Assembly: GCA_026988435.1 (NCBI GenBank)
Contig: JALSLH010000064.1
Span: 1 to 46,185, forward strand
Direction: 5' to 3'
Origin: Methylophaga sp.
GTDB taxonomy: Bacteria > Pseudomonadota > Gammaproteobacteria > Nitrosococcales > Methylophagaceae
DNA length: 46,185 nucleotides
Program-made: the position numbers and the translations under genes
Notes under the pieces: model-generated
Database searches by the model: none
Seen by the model: only the letters and a program-made list of their open reading frames with translations
What the model was told of the DNA's origin: nothing
Shown: piece after piece, positions 26,466 to 34,898 of the stretch
Position numbering within the stretch: position 1 is the stretch's first letter
How the letters are laid out: every line of letters starts with the position of its first letter

Positions 26466-26985
26466 TTTCCACAAAATCCTGTCAAGTAAAAATTATTTTT
26501 TAATAGTGCTAGAAAAACGTCTAAAGACGCTATAAGTCATTGATATATAAAGATGTATATTTTTTAGTCAATGTAACAAAACTGTAACAATTACAGCTAT
26601 TTAGCATTGTTAGTTGCAAATTACCCACAGAGTTATCCACAGCTTTTGTGGGTAACTCTATTTATGTTATAAATATTTAAAAACCAAATACTTATAAAGA
26701 TATTTAGCACCTTGGTCACGTTAACAATCGGCGTCCCTAATATAAATGCAATCATAATACTCACCGCAACCGTTGCTTTTATTTATTCTTACACACAAAA
26801 TCTTGTCAAACTAAATAATACGATCTCCAAGGCCATCCCCCCCCATAAAAATACATCTAAGTTATTGATTTATAATACTGTATAGCTTATAGGCAATTTA
26901 ACAAAAACATAACAATTACAGCCATTTAGCTTCGCAAGTTGCAAATTACACACAAAGTTATCCACAGATTTTGTGAGTAACTTTA
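26464..26985. other. Diverged 195-bp duplication with two DnaA-box clusters (candidate origin or DnaA-binding locus)
   Basis: This region holds two copies of a segment (about 26464-26660 and 26790-26985). Each copy ends with three DnaA-box-like 9-mers in identical spacing: TTACCCACA 26621, TTATCCACA 26633 and inverted TTACCCACA 26647-26655; and TTACACACA 26946, TTATCCACA 26958 and inverted TTACTCACA 26972-26980. Each starts with another (TTTTCCACA 26464, TTACACACA 26791). TTATCCACA is the perfect DnaA consensus. The surroundings are strongly AT-rich and hold no gene from 26475 to 27102. It could be a replication origin, a DnaA-titrating locus, or a duplicated DnaA-controlled promoter for dgkA. 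Confidence 0.55.
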
Positions 26986-27024
26986 ATCATCCACACTTTT
27001 CCCAATCAAACGGTTAACAAATAA

Positions 27025-27107
27025 CCTAAGGACTGAGAATTTTATCCCCCCGAAACTGACTTGTCTTTTTGTCCAGTTTCGGAGGTTATTTCATCCTCAA
27101 CCCTAAG
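27025..27107. repeat. MITE-like palindromic repeat, copy 2
   Basis: The second copy of the element at 25016-25103: CCTAAGGACTGAGAATTTTA at the left, the central CGAAACTG ... CAGTTTCG stem around CTTGTCTTTTTGT, and ATCCTCAACCCTAAG at the right. The right end is slightly more diverged than in copy 1. The gcvH stop codon falls within the last bases of the element, so the element provides the end of gcvH and probably its terminator. Confidence 0.75.
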
Positions 27108-27483
27108 CAATCGACTCAGCATAAGCATCTGCATCTAACAAAGCATCCAAATCAGCTGGATTATCTATTTTCAAACTAAATAACCAAGTACCAAAAGCAT
27201 CCTCATTAACCAGTTCAGGTGAATCAGCCAACACTTCATTTATGGCGATGACTTCACCTGCCACAGGGCTGAATAAATCAGAAGCTGTTTTAACAGACTC
27301 GACTACTGCGCACTGCTCTTTTGTTGCCAGTTTTCGCCCCACTTCAGGTAGCTCTATATAAACTAAGTCACCTAGTTCTTCTTGAGCAAAATCAGTAATA
27401 CCGACTTTAACGACAAGATCACCTTCCGACTTCACCCACTCATGAGTGGCGGCATATTTTAATTGTTTGGGAAGTTCACTCAT
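27103..27483 (-). CDS. gcvH: Glycine cleavage system H protein
   Basis: A lipoyl carrier protein of the glycine cleavage system, moving the aminomethyl group between the P and T proteins. At 126 residues it has the lipoylation site Lys in CAVVESVKTASDLFSPVAGEV (Lys near residue 65) and the conserved N terminus KYAATHEWVKSEGD. No gcvT or gcvP is adjacent, so it stands alone. The preceding 300 bases show no glycine riboswitch that I can recognise. Confidence 0.97.
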   Translation of the reverse strand: MSELPKQLKYAATHEWVKSEGDLVVKVGITDFAQEELGDLVYIELPEVGRKLATKEQCAVVESVKTASDLFSPVAGEVIAINEVLADSPELVNEDAFGTWLFSLKIDNPADLDALLDADAYAESIA

Positions 27484-27797
27484 TTTTCTCTCATTTTCTT
27501 AAGGTTTAAAAACAGATTAAATGCTTTCATTGCGAGAAGGCATTTTACTATAAAGCCAGTTTCCTCTCAGTGCTTTACACTGAGTATCATATAATACAAA
27601 AAAAATTAATATCTATGCTTTATATTAGTTTGCTAGATCGTTAAAAAAAAACTATTCTAAGAACTTTCAAGCTAACTTGAATTAGAAACTCTCGCCTAAT
27701 AGTTGAGACAAACAACAAATTTTAACTAATCAAGAGATGGCTTACTTTCCTGATACCTAACCCCACACGCTAAGCCTGCCAATAAACTGAATACAAT
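27484..27797. other. Divergent intergenic region, no gene seen
   Basis: This 314-bp AT-rich stretch separates divergent gcvH and the adaptor-like gene. It contains a 7-bp hairpin CTCAGTG/CACTGAG (27566-27572 and 27578-27584) followed by TATCATATAATAC, which offers a possible -10. Nothing else convincing is visible. Confidence 0.4.
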
Positions 27798-28793
27798 ATG
27801 CGAATACTACAATCCTTACTTATTTTTTGCTTTCTCCTATTTATCTTTAATAGTCATGCTGATGATAACGATACGGTGGCTCAATATAATGTCGTTATCG
27901 AAGAACCAACACAAATCACAAGCGGCTTAAAAACTATAAAATTACACCGTACTTACTTTAATCCTAAAATTGAAACCTTTGCAACCTTAGTCGATTTATT
28001 CCCGTTATTTCAAGCGCGTGCCAATTATTTCAAAGCTTTAGCAGAACAACAAACGGCTCTCTTACTGCTAGAACAAGCACAGTGGGATATGCGACGTGTA
28101 CAAAATTTACAACACGAAAATATCATTTCTACACGAAAATTTAGAGCACAAAAAAACCATTTAGACATTGCCACAGTAAATGTTCAGGCATCCCAAAATC
28201 AGAGCGAGACATTACGCCTACAAACAGAAACACAATGGGGAAAAACAGTCAGCCACTGGTTTTTAAGTAATCAACACCCGCACTTTCTTGATTTGAGTCA
28301 AGGCCACAAACGCCTTTACTTGCTTTATCTCCCTAAACAATTAAAAGTTGCACCCACGACTATTTCAATACAAGCCACCAAGCAAAACGAACCCAAACAA
28401 GCGGCTCAATTAATTTCCAGTGCACCTATCTCAAGCATAAACCAACAAACGGGTGCACCCTATTTTTACTTAAGTAATAAAGTATTTGAAGGATATCAGC
28501 AACGTGTCAATGCTTGGATTCCCACACAAGAAGCCGCCCTATCTGGCGTGATCATCCCCGTATCCGCTTTAGTCTGGCACTTAGGCCAAAGTTTTGTTTA
28601 TATTAAAGTTGATGATGAACATTTTAAACGCATTTTAATCACTCAGAAAAAACAAATAAACACTGAGAATTACTTTATCCAGAGGACATTACAACAAGAT
28701 GACATTCTGGTAATTAGTGGCGCACAAATGCTTTTATCCGAGGAATTTCGCGGTCAAATTCCCACTGATGATGACGATGATGGTGACGATTAG
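27798..28793 (+). CDS. Secreted efflux-adaptor-like (HlyD/RND membrane fusion type) protein
   Basis: A 331-residue exported protein with a signal peptide ending FNSHA. Residues about 75-150 form a helical hairpin (ARANYFKALAEQQTALLLLE ... ENIISTRKFRAQKNHLDIAT) like the coiled coil of periplasmic adaptors, followed by beta-rich segments and a membrane-proximal-like part (GVIIPVSALVWHLGQSFVYI; DDILVISGAQMLLSEEF). The C terminus is an acidic tail (PTDDDDDGDD). Adaptors normally sit beside an RND or ABC pump; none is here, so a partner would have to be elsewhere. The lipoyl-like half-motifs are weak. Confidence 0.65.
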   Translation: MRILQSLLIFCFLLFIFNSHADDNDTVAQYNVVIEEPTQITSGLKTIKLHRTYFNPKIETFATLVDLFPLFQARANYFKALAEQQTALLLLEQAQWDMRRVQNLQHENIISTRKFRAQKNHLDIATVNVQASQNQSETLRLQTETQWGKTVSHWFLSNQHPHFLDLSQGHKRLYLLYLPKQLKVAPTTISIQATKQNEPKQAAQLISSAPISSINQQTGAPYFYLSNKVFEGYQQRVNAWIPTQEAALSGVIIPVSALVWHLGQSFVYIKVDDEHFKRILITQKKQINTENYFIQRTLQQDDILVISGAQMLLSEEFRGQIPTDDDDDGDD

Positions 28794-28831
28794 AATATTT
28801 AAAGACCAAGCAGTTCTGTTTATACTGGACC

Positions 28832-28870
28832 GTGGAGTGGTAAAGGAGTTGCATCCCTTTACCATACCAC
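28832..28870. terminator. Stable hairpin between convergent genes
   Basis: TGGTAAAGG (28838-28846) pairs perfectly with CCTTTACCA (28856-28864), extended by GTGG (28832-28835) and CCAC (28867-28870) across a 2x2 internal loop. It lies between the convergent adaptor gene and lpoB. No T-run follows in either direction, so its role as a terminator is uncertain. Confidence 0.45.
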
Positions 28871-28964
28871 CAAACATGCAGCTTTACAGATCTAGCAGTC
28901 AAATCCAACAACTTAGACTACCGAGAGTCTTTTCTATGAACAAATGAGTCTAAAAAATCAGGCA

Positions 28965-29579
28965 CTACCACCCAAAGACCGGCTTTTTACCCTGCTTAAC
29001 AATTTCTACATTATCCTCCCAAACGGCTAGGCCAGTCGTTAAATCAGTCACAGCCATATGAAAGAAAAAATAAGACTCACTCATTCTACCTTGCGTTGCT
29101 TTCTGCTGAACGATCTCCCCTGAAAAACTCATATCAGGAGCAATAGCTGTTCCTGCTTTTTGTACTGTCGATTGATTAAACATATCATCCTCTTCTAGCC
29201 TACGTACTTGTTTGCTGGCAATATCATCAGGGCCATTGCCACCTACTGCGGTTGTGGTCAGTGCCTTGCCAGAACGAAGCAATGCCTGTCTAATCTTATC
29301 GGTGAGAATTCGCGTATTAATATGCTGGGTTGTTGAATTTTTTACCGTACTAATCATTAGAATACTTTTGCGCCCATCGTTACGACTTAATACCCCAGAC
29401 TCAAGCAAAGAAGTGATACCTTTTTCTGCCGCGATCTGCCAGTCTTTAAAGTTCACCTGATCTATAGAAACAATACCTTCATTACCTGTTGCATCAATAC
29501 GCTGCGGCGATATACCGCAGGCCGTTAAGGAAAGAGCTATACTAGAAATACCGGCCAATAAAAGGTTTTTTTTAGTCAT
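28965..29579 (-). CDS. lpoB: LpoB-like outer-membrane lipoprotein activator of PBP1B
   Basis: A 204-residue lipoprotein with lipobox LTACG (Cys near residue 21). In enterobacteria LpoB crosses the periplasm to stimulate PBP1B. Family features are present: VNFKDWQIAAEKGITSLLES, RKSILMISTVKNSTTQHINT, the C-terminal FFHMAVTDLTTGLAVWEDNV and KQGKKPVFGW. A ycfL-like gene lies next to it, as in E. coli, which supports the assignment. Confidence 0.9.
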   Translation of the reverse strand: MTKKNLLLAGISSIALSLTACGISPQRIDATGNEGIVSIDQVNFKDWQIAAEKGITSLLESGVLSRNDGRKSILMISTVKNSTTQHINTRILTDKIRQALLRSGKALTTTAVGGNGPDDIASKQVRRLEEDDMFNQSTVQKAGTAIAPDMSFSGEIVQQKATQGRMSESYFFFHMAVTDLTTGLAVWEDNVEIVKQGKKPVFGW

Positions 29580-29711
29580 AATTTTCTCTATTATTTTTTC
29601 AGTTTTTTATTATCTCAATCAATATAGGCTTCAACTCTAGCCTGTTAGCGAGTCTTCGTTATTATTGAGAATGGGGTAGCCGTTTCAGCCAATCACTTAG
29701 TTCTATAAAAT

Positions 29712-30173
29712 TTAGCGCCTAGCCGCATCATTCTCTCTTATTGCCAATGTAAAATCCTTACATCTTGGATTCGGTGAGATAGCTCTTAACCTAATTGTAT
29801 CTCCAGGAGCAACGGTCAAAGGCACCCAAGTACTAGCAGCTGTTTCAGTTTCCATACCATCAATATCCAACCACGTAAATCGATACGCAATTTGATACGG
29901 GTTATCGCCCATAAACCATGAGCTTAACTGATCCCAAAACCCTGATCTAAGATTTTTAATAGTCACTTGAACTCGCAGCAACCCATCCGCTTTCTCTCTC
30001 TTATCAACACGGACGATTTCTAATCGATTTTTGAGAAAGCCATCTGTAGATACCCGGGAAATATCAACGGGATCCTGCTGCATCATTTTATCTTTATTAT
30101 CTATCGTATTAACAGTCGATTGGCAGCCGAAAAGTATCATGCTACTCAGTATAATAATGATTATTTTTTTCAT
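29712..30173 (-). CDS. ycfL: YcfL-like lipoprotein (DUF1425)
   Basis: A 153-residue lipoprotein of unknown function. Signal MKKIIIIILSSMILFGCQST with lipobox LFGC, then a beta-sandwich-like domain (LRVQVTIKNLRSGFWDQLSS, YRFTWLDIDGMETETAASTW, VAPGDTIRLRAISPNPRCKD). AAGGAG seven bases before ATG 30173 fixes the start; the frame is open to 30230 but unsupported. In E. coli ycfL precedes lpoB, the same order as here. Confidence 0.85.
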   Translation of the reverse strand: MKKIIIIILSSMILFGCQSTVNTIDNKDKMMQQDPVDISRVSTDGFLKNRLEIVRVDKREKADGLLRVQVTIKNLRSGFWDQLSSWFMGDNPYQIAYRFTWLDIDGMETETAASTWVPLTVAPGDTIRLRAISPNPRCKDFTLAIRENDAARR

Positions 30174-30349
30174 ATTTAACTCCTTTTTTGAATTCATGCT
30201 TGTACAGCACGCCACGAAATAAGACATCAAACTATAAGTTTAGTCATCATTTAAAAATTGCTGTACTCGCTCTATCTCACTAAACAGCCTAGTCTATTGT
30301 TCAGAAAAAAGCATCAGTCTTCTGCAGCTAACTAAGGCGATAATTGACT

Positions 30350-31876
30350 TTATTGTAACTCTATTACTTTATAAATAAGTTTTTCCCCTGATAAAGCGCG
30401 AATATAAACAATAGCAATATTAGTCTCTTTCTTCAGTATAACTTCTGTACCTTGTTGTCCGCTGCTCACTATACCAACGGGACTAATAAGTAATCGTCCA
30501 TTATCGGGAATAGGAAAATGAGCCACTTGTACTTGTTTAGGTAAAGTCTCCCATCCACGAGTATCAGCAGTATTAAACAGATATTTAAACATCCCTGTTA
30601 ATATTAATGTGCCCAACTCAGCCCCGTTATTTGACTGATTAGATCGGCGTGCTGCTTGCACAGCGGCATAACTAGCCATTTCTTTTGCTAAGGTAGAAAC
30701 AACCAGTCGAGTTACCATTGTTGGCAGTTTACTATGATACTCCTGTGACATAATGGCATCAAAATCTGCGAGCGACTCGGTTTTGACAGATACTTGTTGA
30801 TTATGAAATTTATAAGCAATATCTAGCCCTTGCAATTGAGCAGTAAAATATTCATACCGAGGAAAAGCTATTCCCGTATAACCGACATAGGGCAGAATCA
30901 ATTGAAATTTCTCTTGCTTTAACGCGGGTGCACGTCCATTAAATAAGAGTACGTACACTATTTTATTATTAAGCGGGTAAGAAAAAGGCTTAACATTCGC
31001 TATCTTCGCTGGAATTGCACTCCCGATTCGCTGTGCCACTGTCACATAATCGCTTTGAATCAATTTATTATTCGGGATCATTTTATAGAGGTTACGAAAA
31101 TCCACTAAGGCTTCCCCATAGTTATTTTCTAATAAATACCCTATCGCTGAAAAATAACTAACAAACGGATTACCTAAACTCCCATAAAGCTTATTTGCTT
31201 TAGCCTCTGATACGACATAAGCTTCATTTACCACAGGATTTTTAACAATAGAGCTGAATGACACCGTGGTATTTTGATTACCAAGAGATCGACTTTTCTG
31301 CTGATTTTTAAGATTATACTCAGCGATCTCTTGCTCACCAGCCCGAAGCTCATCAGCAAATTTTCTGACAACTTTCTGTTGTGCCTCCCTCATCCTACGT
31401 AACTCAACATAAGCACCAGACACATCATTGATAGCAAAATAATTGAGTGCTTTATAAGCATTGAGCATCACACGATCCAAATACATACCACGATAAGGTA
31501 AGGCATTCGCATTAGTGATTGCCGAGCCTATTTCTGCCCCTATATCTCGTGCAGTGATAACAGCTCTCTTATCAAACGCTTGAATTAGACTTTCTGATTG
31601 CTCGAATAACTGGAGGCTTTCTTGGTATTGACTCGCCGTATAATTTGCGACGCCAGCATCTAAAAGCCACACTAACTCATCCCCTGTCCCTGCTCGATCA
31701 GCACTTTTTTCGCTTAACTCAAGTGCAGCACGCGAAACATCCCCCGAATAATACACATCCATATACGGCTTTTTTTGCTTTCTCGCATCAATAATAGAGG
31801 AGCACCCAGACACCAGAACCAAAACGACCGCCCACAAACTCGCCCTTCTTAATGATAGATAAAAATATTTATACAT
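30350..31876 (-). CDS. COG3014-type lipoprotein with TPR-like repeats
   Basis: A 508-residue lipoprotein with signal RRASLWAVVLVLVSGCSS (lipobox VSGC). The N-terminal half (about 30-290) is helical and TPR-like (YSGDVSRAALELSEKSADRA, YQESLQLFEQSESLIQAFDK, NYGEALVDFRNLYKMIPNNK). The C-terminal half is beta-rich and includes YVLLFNGRAPALKQEKFQLI. It resembles uncharacterised COG3014 proteins that occur with LpoB/YcfL in marine gammaproteobacteria. The function is unknown; an outer-membrane-facing assembly or scaffold role is a guess. Confidence 0.75.
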   Translation of the reverse strand: MYKYFYLSLRRASLWAVVLVLVSGCSSIIDARKQKKPYMDVYYSGDVSRAALELSEKSADRAGTGDELVWLLDAGVANYTASQYQESLQLFEQSESLIQAFDKRAVITARDIGAEIGSAITNANALPYRGMYLDRVMLNAYKALNYFAINDVSGAYVELRRMREAQQKVVRKFADELRAGEQEIAEYNLKNQQKSRSLGNQNTTVSFSSIVKNPVVNEAYVVSEAKANKLYGSLGNPFVSYFSAIGYLLENNYGEALVDFRNLYKMIPNNKLIQSDYVTVAQRIGSAIPAKIANVKPFSYPLNNKIVYVLLFNGRAPALKQEKFQLILPYVGYTGIAFPRYEYFTAQLQGLDIAYKFHNQQVSVKTESLADFDAIMSQEYHSKLPTMVTRLVVSTLAKEMASYAAVQAARRSNQSNNGAELGTLILTGMFKYLFNTADTRGWETLPKQVQVAHFPIPDNGRLLISPVGIVSSGQQGTEVILKKETNIAIVYIRALSGEKLIYKVIELQ

Positions 31877-32118
31877 AAGGTCAGAAATTATTCTGTATTT
31901 TAAGCCACCCTATACCCATGATGGTTTGAGATTTGTTCTACAGCACAAACGCCACCTCCAAAAGCATTGGTATTTACGCAATTTTTGACATTAAAACAAA
32001 TAAATTACAAGTCAGAATACTGGATATGATGGGGCTGGATAAAAAAATTAAAGTTTTAAATTATGCCCCCTCTTATTCAGTTCTCTCTCTGAAAACATGA
32101 AAGGGCTTAACATTAAAG

Positions 32119-33060
32119 CTACCAACCAGGCGTTACTCTAGGGTAAGCAGCATCAGTGCCCCCCCTAATGGTCTTTTGTAACCGACAAATATCTCCTATG
32201 CCAATTTGTCCAGCTCCTGAAATTATTTTTGCTTTACTCAATTTCCTTGCAACTGACATAACTTCAATCATACCTACTTGAATTTCTGCACCCCCTAATA
32301 GTTCTCCGGTATCCACATCCGTAATGGCTTCGCCCTGCTTCAATACTAAATAATACTGACCAACTTCAATTCCCGCACCACTACCTCGATTTAGTATCAC
32401 TTCATTATTAGAAACCTTATTAACCTTAATAGGATATATTCCCGCAAGAATAGCATTGCCCACTTCAGTTGCCGTGCGAGTAAAGAGTAAATCTTTATAA
32501 TCTGCTGCGGTCCAATATCTTCTCTCTAACGCAGGAATATCACGACGTACTTCATCACTTCTTAATTTATTAATCACCTGATCAGCTAAAACAATTTTCC
32601 CTGTACTACTCTGCAAAATTTGAAATTGAATTTTAAAAGTGGTTACCAATCTTGGTCTGGTTTCACCCGTTATCGTAATATTTTGACTAACCGCAGCTGT
32701 TTCTAAACGATTAATAACGCCCGTAACAAGATAATCCGCAACTAACAACTTAGCCATCATTTCTATCTGCCCTGGTAGCGCCCATTCTGACTCAGTCAAA
32801 CGATTTTCATCCATGACTTTGTCAATTTGCGTACGACTAAGCATATTAAACTTTCTTGACTTAGCCAAAAACTCAATTAATTGATTGGAAAATTCGCGTT
32901 CAGCCATCGTACGCGTCACTGCCATCTTACCAATATTTATAGTGTCGATAACGGGGCTAAGTTGAAATGGTAATACGGCCATAGTCGGCTGCTTTGCAGG
33001 CGCTGCCCATAAAACTTCAGCGCATAACAACCCCACCAATAAAATAACGATTTTCTGCAT
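32119..33060 (-). CDS. CsgG-family protein with FlgT-C-like domain
   Basis: A 313-residue exported protein. The N-terminal part (about 25-200) matches the CsgG/curli-assembly fold (TMAVLPFQLSPVIDTINIGK, SRKFNMLSRTQIDKVMDENR, VADYLVTGVINRLET, ALERRYWTAADYKDLLF). The last 100 residues resemble the FlgT C-terminal domain (VILNRGSGAGIEVGQYYLVL, DVDTGELLGGAEIQVGMIEV). The signal MQKIVILLVGLLCAEVLWAA has no lipobox (Leu precedes the Cys), unlike the true CsgG lipoprotein. It is probably the first gene of the lpoB cluster. Confidence 0.8.
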   Translation of the reverse strand: MQKIVILLVGLLCAEVLWAAPAKQPTMAVLPFQLSPVIDTINIGKMAVTRTMAEREFSNQLIEFLAKSRKFNMLSRTQIDKVMDENRLTESEWALPGQIEMMAKLLVADYLVTGVINRLETAAVSQNITITGETRPRLVTTFKIQFQILQSSTGKIVLADQVINKLRSDEVRRDIPALERRYWTAADYKDLLFTRTATEVGNAILAGIYPIKVNKVSNNEVILNRGSGAGIEVGQYYLVLKQGEAITDVDTGELLGGAEIQVGMIEVMSVARKLSKAKIISGAGQIGIGDICRLQKTIRGGTDAAYPRVTPGW

Positions 33061-33402
33061 AATATGTCCCCTTAATTACTTACGATTAATTGATGATAAA
33101 ACACGTGCCCTTTCAGAGAAAACTCTCGCAGCCATAGAAAGTTTACGCAATACGGGAGATCAGTACAACAGGTACCCCTCCCATTACTTAAGCTACATAC
33201 AGGCTACTACTACGATTATTTAAACTTTTTGAAAATAATACAATCATAAAATAATTGAGATTAACATGAAAACTAGCGGAACCATAAGGTATGTGGGGCA
33301 GGCATAATCGAAATACACCAATTCTTAATTATAGTATAAAATGAAAACCATACTGAACATTCTGTATTAAATGAAAAAACCTAATCCTATATAAAACACA
33401 CT
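33061..33402. other. Divergent intergenic region, no gene seen
   Basis: A 342-bp AT-rich gap between the divergent CsgG-like gene and the small membrane-protein gene. It must carry both promoters, and TATAAAATG- and TATATAAAA-like blocks lie near its right end. I see no RNA gene, repeat or clear operator. Confidence 0.4.
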
Positions 33403-33915
33403 ATGTACGACTATTTAGCGCTAATCTTTAATATTTGTTTGTTTAAAAAAAAACCGCAAGATATTCCTTATTCGCAGGTCACCTTACGGCTCTCTCTTAT
33501 CGGCTATGCCATTATCAGCTTTATGCTTATTCAGGTGTCGGTTAATGAACTAAATGCCCTACTGCAAGTAGCCGTAGAACTTATTATTATTCTAAGCTTT
33601 TCCAGCTTAGTACTAAGCATTGCTAAAAAAAGTCAACGTTTTGTACAAACCACTTGCGCTTTACTTGGCACCGATGCCTTGATCAGTCTTTGTGCCGCAC
33701 CAGTCATTGCTACATTAAGCATTAGCCCAAACAATGGGCTGGCTCTTTTAGCTATTATTAGCTTAATAATATGGCATTGGCTCATTACCGCACATATTAT
33801 TCGCCATGCCTTGAACCAATCTTTTTCCTTTGCTTTAGGTATTGCTTTTTTATATATCTTTAGCGCATATCAGATTATGGGCGTATTATTTCCAACAATG
33901 CCCCCGACAAATTAG
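33403..33915 (+). CDS. Small integral membrane protein, Yip1-like, unknown function
   Basis: A 170-residue protein with about four or five transmembrane helices (near residues 28-45, 53-70, 85-107, 112-130 and 143-162). No functional motif. The layout is reminiscent of Yip1-domain membrane proteins, but the resemblance is only structural. The universal stress protein gene starts 10 bases after its stop, so they share an operon. Confidence 0.7.
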   Translation: MYDYLALIFNICLFKKKPQDIPYSQVTLRLSLIGYAIISFMLIQVSVNELNALLQVAVELIIILSFSSLVLSIAKKSQRFVQTTCALLGTDALISLCAAPVIATLSISPNNGLALLAIISLIIWHWLITAHIIRHALNQSFSFALGIAFLYIFSAYQIMGVLFPTMPPTN

Positions 33916-33925
33916 GAGAGCTTTC

Positions 33926-34369
33926 ATGAACAATTACCAACACATTCTATTAGCTGCCGATTTTTCTGAACATGGCGAAGTCGTCGCCCAAAAAGCACAC
34001 TATTTAGCCACAAAATATAATGCTAAATTAAGTGTTATTCATATAGTGGACTACCTACCTATCACTGATGCCGCTTATGGCCCCGTCATTCCCTTCGATC
34101 TTGATTTAAACAAAGAGCTAATGAATACAGCGAAAAAGCGTTTAGCTGATATTGCTAAAAAACTGGATATACCTACAGATCGACAATTTTTAGAAATGGG
34201 TAGCACAGCCCTAGAAATCATAGAAACAGCAGAAGAGCAACATGCCGACCTGATTGTTGTGGGTTCTCATGGGAGACATGGCTTAGCTTTATTACTCGGC
34301 TCAACCGCTAACGGTGTCTTACATCATGCAAAATGCGACGTTTTAGCTGTACGCATACAAGAAAACTAG
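33926..34369 (+). CDS. Universal stress protein (UspA family)
   Basis: A 147-residue cytoplasmic USP with the alpha/beta fold. It starts MNNYQHILLAADFSEHGE and has the ATP-binding signature VVGSHGRHGLALLLGSTANG near residues 113-132, matching the G-x2-G-x9-G-S/T pattern. ATG 33926 has AGGAG seven bases upstream; an open frame further upstream overlaps the preceding gene and is not used. Role: stress or starvation response, details unknown. Confidence 0.9.
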   Translation: MNNYQHILLAADFSEHGEVVAQKAHYLATKYNAKLSVIHIVDYLPITDAAYGPVIPFDLDLNKELMNTAKKRLADIAKKLDIPTDRQFLEMGSTALEIIETAEEQHADLIVVGSHGRHGLALLLGSTANGVLHHAKCDVLAVRIQEN

Positions 34370-34373
34370 GTTT

Positions 34374-34898
34374 ATGAAACATCTTATTTTAGGCGGTGCT
34401 CGCTCAGGCAAAAGCCGTTATGCCGAACAGCTTGCTCAAGCCAGTCATAAAGAAGTCATTTACATTGCGACAGGCACGGCTGGCGATGAAGAAATGCAAG
34501 AGCGCATAGAAAAACATCAAGCGGATCGGCCTAGACATTGGCAAACGATTGAAGAACCGTTTTTGTTAGCTGATAAATTAGAAGAATATGACAGTACACG
34601 GTATTTCATACTAGTTGATTGTTTAACCTTGTGGTTATCGAATATTCTATTTGACCCTCAAGGCAGCTATCAGGAAGATGTTTTTTTACAACAAAAACAA
34701 GCCCTCCTAGCGGTACTACCTACGCTACAAGCTGACCTGACCCTAGTGAGCAATGAAGTCGGTTCAGGCATTATTCCTATGCATAGCATGAGTCGCCGTT
34801 TTGTCGATGAAGCCGGACGTTTACATCAACAGCTTGCCCAAATTTGCCCACAAGTAACACTGGTCACCGCAGGACTAGCACAACAATTGAAGCACTAA
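34374..34898 (+). CDS. cobU: Bifunctional adenosylcobinamide kinase/phosphate guanylyltransferase
   Basis: Acts in the lower-ligand loop of cobalamin synthesis: it phosphorylates adenosylcobinamide and transfers GMP. At 174 residues it has P-loop LGGARSGKSRYAEQ near residues 5-18, GTAGDEEMQERIEKHQADRP containing the His used for GMP transfer, and VDCLTLWLSNILF. It starts five bases after the USP stop, and its stop overlaps the cobT start by one base (TAATG), so it is coupled to cobT. Confidence 0.95.
   Translation: MKHLILGGARSGKSRYAEQLAQASHKEVIYIATGTAGDEEMQERIEKHQADRPRHWQTIEEPFLLADKLEEYDSTRYFILVDCLTLWLSNILFDPQGSYQEDVFLQQKQALLAVLPTLQADLTLVSNEVGSGIIPMHSMSRRFVDEAGRLHQQLAQICPQVTLVTAGLAQQLKH

Noticed and set aside
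27484..27797. Glycine riboswitch upstream of gcvH
   Set aside because: I could not find the paired conserved cores of a glycine riboswitch; only a 7-bp hairpin and AT-rich promoter-like sequence are present.
28717..28947. Plus-strand open frame across the end of the adaptor gene
   Set aside because: Out of frame with the adaptor coding sequence, no recognisable protein and no ribosome site.
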